From the NCBI GenBank assembly GCA_965224205.1, contig CBDCYN010000013.1, forward strand, positions 1 to 64,000: DNA of 64,000 bases, written 5' to 3'. Shown one piece after another: positions 51,582 through 60,873 of the stretch. A program made the translations under genes and the position numbers. Below the pieces are notes generated by a model. It was given only the letters and a program-made list of their open reading frames with translations, made no database searches and was not told where the DNA came from. Every line of letters starts with the position of its first letter. The stretch's first letter is position 1. The DNA comes from CBDCYN01 sp965224205. GTDB taxonomy: Bacteria > Planctomycetota > Phycisphaerae > Phycisphaerales > Phycisphaeraceae.

Positions 51582-53285
51582 ATGGGACTCAACAGCGCAT
51601 TAGTCATCGGCCGGTCGGGGTTGCTTGCCAATCAGGCGGCGATCGAGGTCACGGGTAACAACCTGGCCAACATCGCCACGCCCGGCTACAGCCGCCGATC
51701 GATCGAGCTGGCCCCCGTGCGCGGCCAAGAGATCCAGCACGGCATCATCATCGGCCGTGGGGTGCAGATCCAGCAGATCCGCCGCCACGTCAATGACGCC
51801 CTCGACGCTCGCCTGCGCGACGCGATCTCGAACGAGGCGTTCTCCCAGGCCAGCCAAGAGCTACTGGGCCAGATCGAGGCATTACAAAATGAACTGACCG
51901 ATACCGATCTGTCCTCGCAGCTGGCGGAGTTCTTCAACGCGTTTAGTGAACTCGCCAACACCCCCAACGACATGGCGCTACGGACCACCGTGCTCCAGCA
52001 GAGCCAGTCGATGGCCACCTTCCTGCAAAACACCCGTTCGCAGTTCTTGGATGCCCAGTCTCAACTCGATGAAACGATCGACGTCGCCGTCACCGAGGCC
52101 AACCGCTTGCTGGATCAGATCGCTGACCTCAACCACCAGATCGTTACCGCCGGTGGCGGGACCCAATCCGCCCATAGCCTGCGTGACCAGCGCGACGTGG
52201 CCCTCAACGAGCTGGCTCAGCTGCTAGATATCTCGTCGGTCGAGAACAGCAATGGCTCGGTGGACGTGTTCGTCGGGTCGCTGCCGGTGGTGCTCAACAG
52301 CGAGAACCGCGGGCTGGAGATCCGCCGCCAAACGGTCGACGGGCAGCTGAACGTGGACCTGATCCTCAGCGGCGACCCCAGCGTCCTGAACCCAACATCG
52401 GGCCGCCTCGGGGCGCTGCTCAACGGCCGCAAGGGTGCTTATGCCGATGCGATCGATGCGGTCGATCAGATCGCCCACCACCTGATCTTCGAGGTTAACC
52501 GGATCCACAGCCAGGGCCAGGGGATCGACGGGTTCGGCGAGATCACCTCGTCGCTGCGCGTCGCGGACTCGGCCATGGCCCTTAACGACCCCGAACTGGG
52601 CATGGATGAACTCCACCACGGCAGTTTTCAGATCCACTTGACGTCCAAGTCGACCGGCCAACGGGTCACCAGCTCGATCAACGTCGACCTCGATGGGATC
52701 GACCCGGCCAACGATACGACCTTGAATAGTCTCACCCTGGCCCTGGACGCGGTGACAAATGTCAGCGCTTCGGTCACCGGTGACGGGAGATTAGAGATCA
52801 CCAGCGACGTGGGTGATCTTCAGATCAGCTTCAGCGACGATTCCAGCGGCGTGCTGGCCATGCTGGGGATCAACACGTTTTTTAGCGGCACCGACGCTGG
52901 TGATATCGCGGTCAATCCGGTGGTCCTCGAGAACCCCTCGTACATCGCTGCTGCGTCGGACCACATCCTCGGGGACAATCACACGGCCCTGGCGATCGCG
53001 GGTCTTCGCGACCAGGGCCTCGAAGCGCTCAACGGGGCGTCACTGACCGACTTCTGGAACCAGCACGTCCAAGATGTAGCGATCCAGGTCTCCCAGGCCC
53101 GCCAGCAGGGCGCCGCAGACGCCGTGGTGCGTGAAAACCTCGAGAACCAACGACAAGCGGTCAGCGGGGTCAACGCTGACGAAGAAGCGATCAACCTGCT
53201 GACCTACCAGCGGGCGTACCAGGGCAGCGCGAGGTTTATCAGTGTCGTTGACGAGCTGTTCCAGACCCTGCTAAGCATTATCTGA
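51582..53285 (+). CDS. flgK: Hook-filament junction protein FlgK (HAP1)
   Basis: A 567-residue junction protein. The N-terminus has GRSGLLANQAAIEVTGNNLA followed by NIATPGYSRRSIELAP. The C-terminus is SGVNADEEAINLLTYQRAYQ, then SARFISVVDELFQTLLSI, typical of FlgK. Coiled segments flank a variable central domain. Length is normal. Confidence 0.96.
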   Translation: MGLNSALVIGRSGLLANQAAIEVTGNNLANIATPGYSRRSIELAPVRGQEIQHGIIIGRGVQIQQIRRHVNDALDARLRDAISNEAFSQASQELLGQIEALQNELTDTDLSSQLAEFFNAFSELANTPNDMALRTTVLQQSQSMATFLQNTRSQFLDAQSQLDETIDVAVTEANRLLDQIADLNHQIVTAGGGTQSAHSLRDQRDVALNELAQLLDISSVENSNGSVDVFVGSLPVVLNSENRGLEIRRQTVDGQLNVDLILSGDPSVLNPTSGRLGALLNGRKGAYADAIDAVDQIAHHLIFEVNRIHSQGQGIDGFGEITSSLRVADSAMALNDPELGMDELHHGSFQIHLTSKSTGQRVTSSINVDLDGIDPANDTTLNSLTLALDAVTNVSASVTGDGRLEITSDVGDLQISFSDDSSGVLAMLGINTFFSGTDAGDIAVNPVVLENPSYIAAASDHILGDNHTALAIAGLRDQGLEALNGASLTDFWNQHVQDVAIQVSQARQQGAADAVVRENLENQRQAVSGVNADEEAINLLTYQRAYQGSARFISVVDELFQTLLSII

Positions 53286-53349
53286 TTAGGGATACGGATG
53301 TTTCAGACCATAGATATTTCGATAGGTTCGAGCATGCAGGACGGCTCCG

Positions 53350-53425
53350 CAGCGAGCCGCGACCGTGAGGGAGCGGGTTTCGGTGACATCGATCTAACCC
53401 GCTCCCTCACGGTCGCGGCTCGCTG
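53350..53425. repeat. Dispersed arm repeat, perfect 30-bp inverted pair (flgK-flgL gap)
   Basis: Arms 53350-53379 and 53396-53425 are exact inverted copies with a 16-nt spacer. This is the best-preserved copy and gives the family consensus: CAGCGAGCCGCGACC, then GTGAGGGAGCGGGTT. Confidence 0.97.
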
Positions 53426-53489
53426 GGTGCCCCCGTCTCACATACGTGCGTTATTGCGAGCAACCACGCGACCGGCGCGGTAGGAAACG

Positions 53490-55478
53490 ATGTCACAAAT
53501 CGGCAACATCTCGGCCCGCACCACCCTGCTGATGTCCAGTGGGCAGCTGCGGTCTGCTCTTCAACGCACGCAACGCGAGTTGCTGGACCGGCAGAACGAG
53601 ATCAGCACCGGGCTGGGCGTGCAGAAACCCTCCGACGACCCGGGTGGCGTGGCGACGATCCTGGCTTTGGAACACAGCATCGAAGCCCGTGGGCAGTACG
53701 AACGCAACCTTCAGCACGCCCTGAGTGTTCTCAACAACGCCGACCAGGCTCTAGGCGACGCGTTCGATCTGCTCATCGATGCGCGTACGGTCGCATCGAG
53801 CCAGATCGGCATCGGCTCGGACCCAGAGACCCGCGCCTCGCAGACCACGGTCGTGGATGCCCAGATCCAGGCTCTGATTGATGTCGCGAATCGCCAATTT
53901 CAGGGCACGTCCCTGTTCGCGGGTCGCCTCAGCACCGGCGGGCCTGATGGAAAGGTCTTTAGCGAGTTCTTGGGCGGGGTGCGCTACATCGGAGTCGAAC
54001 AAGGCATCGCTGGGGATCTGGGGCTAAGCGACCCGCTAGCGTTCAACACCAACGGGCTCGACGCGTTCGGCGCGCTATCCGCACGGGTGCGCGGCAGTGT
54101 CGATCTCGACCCGCAAGCGACCGTCTCGACGCGCCTGCGTGACGTCAACGGGGCCCAGGGCAACGGGGTGCGGCTCGGCTCGATCGAAGTCACGGTCGAC
54201 ACGACCTCCGTGATCGTCGACCTGGCTGGCGCCGATACGCTCGGGGACGTGGCGACCCGGGTAACCGACGCGATCGCAGGTGTAGATCCCTCCGCAGGGT
54301 CGCTGTCGGTCTCGGCCCAGGGGTTAACCCTGACCGCCAACACCGGGCACTCGATCAAGATCGACGACGTCGGCGAAGGGCAGACCGCGTTGGACCTGGG
54401 GATCGGGATCAGTGCTTCGGGGCTGATCGTCACGGGCGGTGACGTCGACGCTCGGCTCACCGAGCTTACCGAACTGGCCTCGCTGGGCAGCGTCGGTTCA
54501 CTGGGCGGGGCGATGGACCTGTCCACCGGGTTCCAGCTCACCCAGGGGACCCATACCGAGAGCCTCGACCTCAGCTCGGTCACCACAGTCCAAGACCTGA
54601 TCAATCAAGTCGAGAAGATGAACATGGGCCTGCGCGTGGAGATCAACGATGCGGGCACCGGGTTGGACCTGATCAGTGAGGTCAGCGGCGTTGAATTTTC
54701 GATCGGGGAAAACGGGGGCACCACCGCCGCGGATCTGGGGCTGCGTACGTTTAGCCAAGCCACGGAGCTCGACGCGTTCAATCAAGGGTTCGGGGTCCAC
54801 GTTAGTGACGGCGAGGATGACTTCGCGTTCGAGCTCCACGACGGGACGGTGTTCAACGTGAACATCGACGGGGCCGCGACCGTGGGGCAGGTGATCGACC
54901 GGGTGCGCGACGCGGCGATCAACGCGGGGTTAACCGTGGGGCAGGTGGGGGATGTCGGCACGGACTTCAACCTCGGGTTCGTCACCGTCGGTAACGGGAT
55001 GCAGTTCGAAGACAACACCGCCGGAGCGGAAGACTTCCGGGTGGTCGATCTGGGCCTTTCACTAGCGGCGACGGATCTGGGGATGAACATCAACGCCGGG
55101 TCGGGCGGGAGCATCGTCAGCGAAGACATGGCCAAGGTGCGCGTCGATGGGGCGTTCACACATTTAATCGAACTTCGCAACGCATTGGCCACGGACGACT
55201 CGGATGGCATCCGGTTTGCTGGTGATGGATTAGAGGATGACCTCGACCATATGTCCCGGGCACGAGCCGACGTAGCCGTGCGGGCCCAGCGGGTCGAACG
55301 ACAACAAGAAAGGCTCTTAGACGTGGATATCGCGGAACGGACCCTGCTAAGCGAGTTGCGTGATGTGGACCTCACCGAGGCGATCACGCGGTTCACGCAG
55401 CTCCAGCAGCAGCTCGAAGCGAGCCTACGCGTGGGGTCGTTGAACCTACAGCTGAGCCTATTGGATTTCTTGCGCTAA
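53490..55478 (+). CDS. flgL: Hook-filament junction protein FlgL (HAP3) with Flagellin_IN-like repeats
   Basis: A 662-residue protein, about twice the length of enteric FlgL. The N-terminal 150 residues are flagellin-like (LDRQNEISTGLGVQKPSDDP, then VANRQFQGTSLFAG). The C-terminus has VRAQRVERQQERLLDVDIAE and ends LNLQLSLLDFL. The middle (about 215-540) has three repeats resembling Flagellin_IN modules (TLGDVATRVTDAI, TVQDLINQVEKMN and TVGQVIDRVRDAA, each followed by a strand pair and a DLGI/DLGL end). AGGAAA precedes the ATG. Confidence 0.93.
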   Translation: MSQIGNISARTTLLMSSGQLRSALQRTQRELLDRQNEISTGLGVQKPSDDPGGVATILALEHSIEARGQYERNLQHALSVLNNADQALGDAFDLLIDARTVASSQIGIGSDPETRASQTTVVDAQIQALIDVANRQFQGTSLFAGRLSTGGPDGKVFSEFLGGVRYIGVEQGIAGDLGLSDPLAFNTNGLDAFGALSARVRGSVDLDPQATVSTRLRDVNGAQGNGVRLGSIEVTVDTTSVIVDLAGADTLGDVATRVTDAIAGVDPSAGSLSVSAQGLTLTANTGHSIKIDDVGEGQTALDLGIGISASGLIVTGGDVDARLTELTELASLGSVGSLGGAMDLSTGFQLTQGTHTESLDLSSVTTVQDLINQVEKMNMGLRVEINDAGTGLDLISEVSGVEFSIGENGGTTAADLGLRTFSQATELDAFNQGFGVHVSDGEDDFAFELHDGTVFNVNIDGAATVGQVIDRVRDAAINAGLTVGQVGDVGTDFNLGFVTVGNGMQFEDNTAGAEDFRVVDLGLSLAATDLGMNINAGSGGSIVSEDMAKVRVDGAFTHLIELRNALATDDSDGIRFAGDGLEDDLDHMSRARADVAVRAQRVERQQERLLDVDIAERTLLSELRDVDLTEAITRFTQLQQQLEASLRVGSLNLQLSLLDFLR

Positions 55479-55616
55479 ACGGCGCAAACCTTGCGCGGCG
55501 ACCGGGTCATAAGGCCGACCGGCCCGCCGCTACGAAGCGACGGCAGGACGCCGTCGCCGGGTCACAGGAAGGGCCCGGCGGATCATGGAAGAACGGCCGG
55601 TTAAGGATGGACCGTC

Positions 55617-56063
55617 ATGAATGTGGAGACATCAAGATTCGGGCAACTGCAGGTCGACGAGAACCGCGTCATCACCTTCCCCAAGGGGCTGCTGGGCTTC
55701 TCGAAGTACAAGAGGTACACGCTGCTTCAGCTGGCCGACGACAGCTGCTTCTACTGGCTCCAGAGCATCGAGGCCCCGGACCTGGCCTTCGTGGTCACCG
55801 ACCCGAGGCACTTTATCTCGACGTACCGGGTCCCGATCAAGAGCGAGCAGACCGAAAGCCTGGGGATCACCGATCAGGACGACGCCGAGGTCTTCGTGAT
55901 CGTCAACAAGCACGGGAACATGCTCACCGGGAACCTCCAAGGCCCGCTGGTGGTCGGGGTCACCAGCCGCCACGGCGAGCAGCTGGTGCTCTCGGACCGG
56001 CGGTTCACCACCCGGGCGCCGCTGATGGAGCTGCCGGCCCCGGTCGAGGCGATGTCCGCGTAG
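55617..56063 (+). CDS. fliW: Flagellar assembly factor FliW
   Basis: A 148-residue protein. Family motifs include RVITFPKGLLGFSKYKRYTL and WLQSIEAPDLAFVVTDPRHF. FliW binds flagellin and, when free, inhibits CsrA in Bacillus subtilis. The gene lies between flgL and csrA, as in that system. The start has AAGGATGGA upstream, and the 138-bp leader contains several GGA motifs that could also bind CsrA. Confidence 0.95.
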   Translation: MNVETSRFGQLQVDENRVITFPKGLLGFSKYKRYTLLQLADDSCFYWLQSIEAPDLAFVVTDPRHFISTYRVPIKSEQTESLGITDQDDAEVFVIVNKHGNMLTGNLQGPLVVGVTSRHGEQLVLSDRRFTTRAPLMELPAPVEAMSA

Positions 56064-56183
56064 GGGTCGTACCCGGGGGCGACACCGCAGGCAGCCAAAG
56101 TGAAATGAAACAAATGATGCCATTGTGTACAGGTGCACGGAAGCGCAGATTAACCGACAGGCCCAAGGAAGGAGCCCCCAACC

Positions 56184-56450
56184 ATGCTCGTGCTATCACG
56201 GCAGCGCGACGAGACGATCATGATCGGCGACGCGGTGGAGATCACCATCGTCGACATCCGAGGCGACCGGGTGCGCCTGGGGATCAACGCCCCGCGCGAG
56301 ATCCAGGTCCACCGCAAAGAGGTTTACGACGCGATCAAACGCGAGAACACCCAGGCCGCGCGGGTCCAGATCGACGACCTGCCCACGGCCGCAGACCACC
56401 GCCGCCCGGACAACGGCAAGACGCGGCTGAAGTCCTATCGAAAAAGATGA
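56184..56450 (+). CDS. csrA: Carbon storage regulator CsrA (RsmA) RNA-binding protein
   Basis: An 88-residue dimeric translational repressor. MLVLSRQRDETIMIGDAVEI, then VRLGINAPREIQVHRKEVYD, are the conserved strands with the RNA-binding arginine (R44 equivalent) in REIQVHR. The C-terminal 25 residues form an extended basic tail not seen in minimal CsrA. AAGGAAGGAG precedes the ATG. It lies 120 bp after fliW and 174 bp before flagellin. Confidence 0.97.
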   Translation: MLVLSRQRDETIMIGDAVEITIVDIRGDRVRLGINAPREIQVHRKEVYDAIKRENTQAARVQIDDLPTAADHRRPDNGKTRLKSYRKR

Positions 56451-56604
56451 ACCCGGCCGCCATGAAACCGATTCAAACGCCATCGTCTCGGCGCGGGCGT
56501 GCCCCGCGTCTTCACGGACCCCTGATGTTTCTTTGAATAAGGACGCCTGACCCACGAGGCTTAACGTCAACGCCTCCCTGACCGGTCAGGATACCAAGGC
56601 TCAA

Positions 56605-56624
56605 GACAATCAAGGAGGATTGTC
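56605..56624 (+). promoter_or_regulatory. Hairpin presenting the flagellin ribosome-binding site; probable CsrA site
   Basis: GACAATC (56605-56611), loop AAGGAG (56612-56617) and GATTGTC (56618-56624) form a perfect 7-bp stem ending at the base before the flagellin ATG. CsrA prefers GGA in a hairpin loop, and here the GGA is the Shine-Dalgarno itself. A further GGA lies about 20 nt upstream (TCAGGATA). Confidence 0.8.
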
Positions 56625-58088
56625 ATGTCAAGAATCAATACCAACGTTCCGGCCCTCGTGGCGCGACACAAGCTCTCGGGATCTAACGCGGACCTGGCTG
56701 TCCGCCTCCAGCGGCTGTCCACCGGGTTGCGCATCAACCGCGGGGCGGACGACCCCGCCGGGCTGATCATCTCCGAGCGGCTGCGCAGCGAGATCTCGAG
56801 TATCGACCAGTCGATCGGCAACGCGGAGCGGGCCAGTAACGTCATCTCCACCGCCGAGGCGGCGTTATCGGAGGTCTCGGCCCTGCTGACCGATATCAAG
56901 GGCTTGATCATCGAGGCCGCCAACACCGGCGGGTTCTCGAAAGAAGAGATCGACGCCAACCAGCTTCAGATCGACTCGGCGATCGAATCGATCACCCGGA
57001 TCGCCAACACCACGGAATTCGCGGGTCTCAAGCTCATCAACGGGGCCCAGGACTACATCCTCAGCGGGGTCGACCCGACCCAGCTCCAGGACATCCAGGT
57101 GTTCGGGACCAACTTCGGGACCGCGTCGAGCATCCCGGTCAACGTCGAGGTGATCAACAGCGCCGAACCGGCGCAGCTGTTCATCTCCGGTAACACCGCT
57201 GGGGCCCCGGGGGCGTTCCTGAGCAGTGTCTCGTTCGAGATCCAGGGCCCCCAAGGGGCCGAGGTCTTGACGTTCGCCAGCGGGGCGGCGTTCTCGGCGG
57301 TGATCTTCGCGGTGAATCAGGTATCGGACGTCACGGGCGTCTCGGCGGCCCTGGCCAGCGCCGCGGACCCGACGTCGGGGCTGCTGCTGACGAGCCAGGA
57401 ATTCGGGTCCGATGAGTTCGTGTCCGTGCGCAAGATCACCGGCGGCGATTTCCTACAGACCTACGACGTGCAGAGCGGACGGGCGATCGCCCGTGATACG
57501 GGCGAAGACGTGTTGGCCCTGGTCAACGGGAACCTGGCGCTGGGGACCGGGGCCAAGGTGAGCCTGCGCGCTACGAACCTCGCGATGGAATTGCAGCTCA
57601 CCCGCACCGCGGCCCAAACGCTGGGGACGTATGAGTTCGACATCACCGGCGGGGGCACGAGTTTCCAGATCGGCACCCGGGTCGACGCCCAGCAGCACGT
57701 GGGGTTCGGGATCCCGTCGGTGACGGCCAGCCACCTGGGCAACGAGTCCGTGGGGTTCCTCAACACGATCCAGCGCGGCGGTGATAATAGCATCGTCAAC
57801 GAAGGGTTCCGGCAGGGCTCGGAGATCGTCGATGTGGCGATCCAGCAGGTCGCGTCGCTGCGCGGCCGGCTGGGAGCGTTCGAGCGCAACGTTCTCCAGA
57901 CCACGATCCGCAGCCAGCAGATCGCGTTGGAGAACATCACGGCCTCGGAGAGCCAGATCCGCGATGCGGATTTCGCCGCTGAGACGTCCGCCCTGACCCG
58001 GGCGCAGATCCTGGTCAACGCCGGGACATCCACCCTGGCGTTGGCCAACAGCACGGCCCAGCAGGTGCTGTCGCTATTGGGGGGGTAG
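56625..58088 (+). CDS. fliC: Flagellin
   Basis: A 487-residue filament protein. The N-terminal D0/D1 region has QRLSTGLRINRGADDPAGLI, then ISERLRSEISSIDQSIGNAE. The C-terminal D1/D0 has LRGRLGAFERNVLQTTIRSQ and ends STLALANSTAQQVLSLLG. The central 170-390 region is a variable surface domain of moderate size. Only one flagellin gene is present in the window. Initiation is within a hairpin that fits CsrA control. Confidence 0.97.
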   Translation: MSRINTNVPALVARHKLSGSNADLAVRLQRLSTGLRINRGADDPAGLIISERLRSEISSIDQSIGNAERASNVISTAEAALSEVSALLTDIKGLIIEAANTGGFSKEEIDANQLQIDSAIESITRIANTTEFAGLKLINGAQDYILSGVDPTQLQDIQVFGTNFGTASSIPVNVEVINSAEPAQLFISGNTAGAPGAFLSSVSFEIQGPQGAEVLTFASGAAFSAVIFAVNQVSDVTGVSAALASAADPTSGLLLTSQEFGSDEFVSVRKITGGDFLQTYDVQSGRAIARDTGEDVLALVNGNLALGTGAKVSLRATNLAMELQLTRTAAQTLGTYEFDITGGGTSFQIGTRVDAQQHVGFGIPSVTASHLGNESVGFLNTIQRGGDNSIVNEGFRQGSEIVDVAIQQVASLRGRLGAFERNVLQTTIRSQQIALENITASESQIRDADFAAETSALTRAQILVNAGTSTLALANSTAQQVLSLLGG

Positions 58089-58414
58089 AAGGCGTCACCC
58101 GTTAGCGGGTAGCTCCACCGTTGGGGTCTACCCGGGGTGATCACGCGTCGCGGTCGGGTCGGATGACGCCGCGATACGCATCGCACATCCTCACCCCGTG
58201 TCGAGGGCACGCTCGGTGCCGAAGGCTCTCTTGCGACGTGCCCAAACGATTCTGTAAACTCGTCGGGGATGAGCTTATCTTTTACATCTTGTGGGTGTCT
58301 ACCGATCCGGCATGACATGGCGGGGTGACGGGCGTACGCGAGGAGCAGCTCGCGGGGCCGCTGCGTCTACGTGGTGTTTGTATACGCGAGAGGGATACAT
58401 AAGGGTACGACTCG

Positions 58415-58822
58415 ATGACGACGACCGTTGAAGTCGGTCTTTCGGTGCTGGTGGTCGCGGTGGTGTTGTGGTGGATGTGGCGGCTGCCGCAGGGGGGGCA
58501 GCGGTGGTTCGGGTGGGCGCCGCCCTTAGCGTTGGCCAGCGCCTGGCTGGGGTTGCTGGCAGTGGGGGTCTCGGGGTTTACATGGATCGCGGCGTCGCCG
58601 GATCGGTGGCTGCCGGTGACGTTGTTGTTCCTGGCGCCGGGTTCTCTGGCTGCGGGGATCCTGGTGATGTGGATCTACCGCGATACCGAATCCCCCCAGG
58701 TCACGGTCGAGCAACAGAAACTTCAAGCCCGGGTCGGGATCGGCCTGGCGGTGTTAGCGATCGTGGTGGGGTACGCATTCGTTTTGACGCACAAACGCCC
58801 GTTCACCTCGATCGGGGCCTAA
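58415..58822 (+). CDS. Small multi-pass membrane protein of unknown function
   Basis: A 135-residue protein with about four hydrophobic segments (5-22, 34-56, 66-90 and 108-124) and Trp-rich loops. No family recognised. It is 327 bp after flagellin; the gap between them shows no gene and no clear terminator. Confidence 0.65.
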   Translation: MTTTVEVGLSVLVVAVVLWWMWRLPQGGQRWFGWAPPLALASAWLGLLAVGVSGFTWIAASPDRWLPVTLLFLAPGSLAAGILVMWIYRDTESPQVTVEQQKLQARVGIGLAVLAIVVGYAFVLTHKRPFTSIGA

Positions 58823-58877
58823 CTCCGGTAACCCGTCACGCCCGATCTAAGCGGTTGGGCAACCAACCGTTTCCGTG

Positions 58878-60044
58878 TCAACACCCGGCGAAGCGCAGGC
58901 CACCGGTCTGAGGCAAGGGGGGGACCTCGATCTTGTTACCCGACGCGGCCTGCTCGTAGACCAACCGCAGTGACTGGCAATGGTGTTGACGCGAGAAGAA
59001 GCTGTACGCCTCGTGGCGCGCGGTATCGCGTATCTTCCAGGCCAGTTGGGGGTCGGTAAGGACCTGGCTGATCCGCTTGGCCAGTGATTGAGATCGGCCC
59101 GGCGGGGCCAGCAGCCCGGAATGGCGGTCTTCGATGATCTCGCACACCGGGTAGGTCGCCTCCCCGACGATCGGGACGTTGGCGCTCATCGCCCATAGCA
59201 GGCTAAGCCCGCCGCCGTACTGGCCGTGGGTCAAGGCAACATCGCAGCCGGGCAATACCTGCCACGGGTAAGCGAGCCGAGGGTCGCCGATCAGCCAGTC
59301 GTTGCGGCCCAGGTTTCGTGAGACCCGATCGGCGCGCAGCCGGTTCATCTGACGGGGGTGGACCAAGAGGCGGATCCGGTGGCGATCGGTGGCGCTGCTG
59401 CCGTCGGCGAGGTACGCGGCGGTCGCCGCGGGGATCGTATCGGTCGCGGTTAGCGGGTCCCCGATCGCGGCGATGACGGTGTGGCCGTCTTCGGCGGCGC
59501 CCCACTGTTCACGCAGGGCGGCGCGTCGGGAGAACGCGACTCGACTCATGTCGATCCCGGGACGCAGCACCGCGACACGGGGTAGGGCGATCCCAGCCGA
59601 GAGCAGCTGCCGGCGGAGGGTGTTGCTGATCGGCAGCAGCGTGACCCGGTTGCCGAGTTCGCGGGTCAAGACCGCCAGCCAATGCAGGGCCCGCCGCGAC
59701 AGGGGGGTCGTAACGGTCAGCAGCTTCGGCGCGGATCGGTTTAAGAGGCAGGCCAGGGATAACGAGCCGATCGACCAGCAGTGGATCAGGTCGAACGGGG
59801 GTCGGCGTTGGAGCCAACGACGCACGGCCGGGGTGCCGGCCAAGGCGCAACCGAGCGGGACACCCTTTACGTCGGGGTCGCGGAGGCCGGCGTGGCCTGC
59901 GGCGGATTGCAGGGATCGGCCGCCCAGCAAGAGGACCCGCTGGTCGATGGCCCCGAGGCGCCCTAGCGGATTCGCCATCAGGGCCAAGGTGGTCCCGGTG
60001 GCGGCGGGGCTGGCTTGATCGATCATGTGCAGGATACGCATCAC
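58878..60044 (-). CDS. GT4-like glycosyltransferase
   Basis: A 388-residue GT-B glycosyltransferase. Features include an N-terminal Rossmann start (MRILHMIDQASPAATGTTLA), a donor-binding half with RLAYPWQVLPGCDVALTHGQ, and SANVPIVGEATYPVCEIIED, which resembles the GT4 E-x7-E region. It may glycosylate a cell-surface molecule or even flagellin, given its position after flagellin, but this is speculation. It is convergent with the small membrane gene. Confidence 0.85.
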   Translation of the reverse strand: MMRILHMIDQASPAATGTTLALMANPLGRLGAIDQRVLLLGGRSLQSAAGHAGLRDPDVKGVPLGCALAGTPAVRRWLQRRPPFDLIHCWSIGSLSLACLLNRSAPKLLTVTTPLSRRALHWLAVLTRELGNRVTLLPISNTLRRQLLSAGIALPRVAVLRPGIDMSRVAFSRRAALREQWGAAEDGHTVIAAIGDPLTATDTIPAATAAYLADGSSATDRHRIRLLVHPRQMNRLRADRVSRNLGRNDWLIGDPRLAYPWQVLPGCDVALTHGQYGGGLSLLWAMSANVPIVGEATYPVCEIIEDRHSGLLAPPGRSQSLAKRISQVLTDPQLAWKIRDTARHEAYSFFSRQHHCQSLRLVYEQAASGNKIEVPPLPQTGGLRFAGC

Positions 60045-60113
60045 GGTTCATCTCGGGCGGGTGGTTGCTCAACCGATGGGTGGGCACAGGCCTTGGGCTG
60101 GCCTGCGGAAGGA

Positions 60114-60839
60114 TCAGTCATCAAATTTTTCACCCGGTTGACGCGGGGTGTGATCGAAGAACAGTCTCGCGACGTCGCGTGCGATCCGTTTCGCTAACAG
60201 CTGTTGGACGGTTCGCACCGTCTCGTGGTTATAGTTCGAAGCGCTGCGGTAGAACATCGAGATCGTGAGGTTGTGGTAGTGCGGATCGGCGGACACATCA
60301 TCACGCTGGGGATCGGGGAACAGCTGCGTGCCGGTGGTGGTATCGATCACCCTCACCCGCACGGCCGCGGACGGGCGGAACATGCCCGGCTCTTGGATCA
60401 GCCGCACGGCCTGGACATAGACGTAAACCACCTGCTCGGCCCCCAGGCGTTGGCCGATCTGGTCGATCGGGGTCGTGGCGAAGGCTTCGCCGAGGCGTGT
60501 GGCCAGCTCGTACAAGCCGTGGGGGGAGACCACGTTGGGCTGGGTCAGCGCCGCTTGTTGGATGAGGTGGAACCCGATCTGGTGGGCGATCTCGTTGGGC
60601 AAGGAAGGGTCGCCGAACTGGCCGGGGGGGTCGTCGACCAAGACGAGGGTGGGCCGGTCAACGGGGCGGTAGAGCGCTTCGACTTTGGGGGGCGAGAAAC
60701 CCTGGGCGATCAGCGCGATGCCTTCGCAGCCGGTCAGGGGCAGCAGGACCAACAGGCTCAGGACCGGTAACAGGCCTGTCCGCATCGGCTTGGCCACGGG
60801 GCGGGGGGTTTGATCGTCATGGAGGCTTGGTCGATCCAT
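60114..60839 (-). CDS. Lipoprotein of unknown function (pair member 1)
   Basis: A protein of about 241 residues with a signal peptide ending in lipobox PLTGC. The mature part includes LGAEQVVYVYVQAVRLIQEP and a C-terminal helical end. It is organised like the neighbouring protein at 60874-61560: a Rossmann-like first half, a VYVxxV strand, an RVRVID-type strand and a C-terminal helix pair. The family is not recognised. The start at 60839 is chosen over upstream frames; a further ATG at 60788 just before the signal core is possible. Confidence 0.7.
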   Translation of the reverse strand: MDRPSLHDDQTPRPVAKPMRTGLLPVLSLLVLLPLTGCEGIALIAQGFSPPKVEALYRPVDRPTLVLVDDPPGQFGDPSLPNEIAHQIGFHLIQQAALTQPNVVSPHGLYELATRLGEAFATTPIDQIGQRLGAEQVVYVYVQAVRLIQEPGMFRPSAAVRVRVIDTTTGTQLFPDPQRDDVSADPHYHNLTISMFYRSASNYNHETVRTVQQLLAKRIARDVARLFFDHTPRQPGEKFDD

Positions 60840-60873
60840 CGCGGCGATCTCGTATAAACGGTATCCCGAGCGG

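Noticed and set aside
55607..56536. A 309-residue plus-strand open frame across fliW and csrA
   Set aside because: It is a different frame over two well-recognised genes and has no protein-like character.
58089..58414. A terminator after flagellin
   Set aside because: Only a weak 5-bp hairpin (ACCCG/CGGGT) without a T tract is seen, so no terminator is called.
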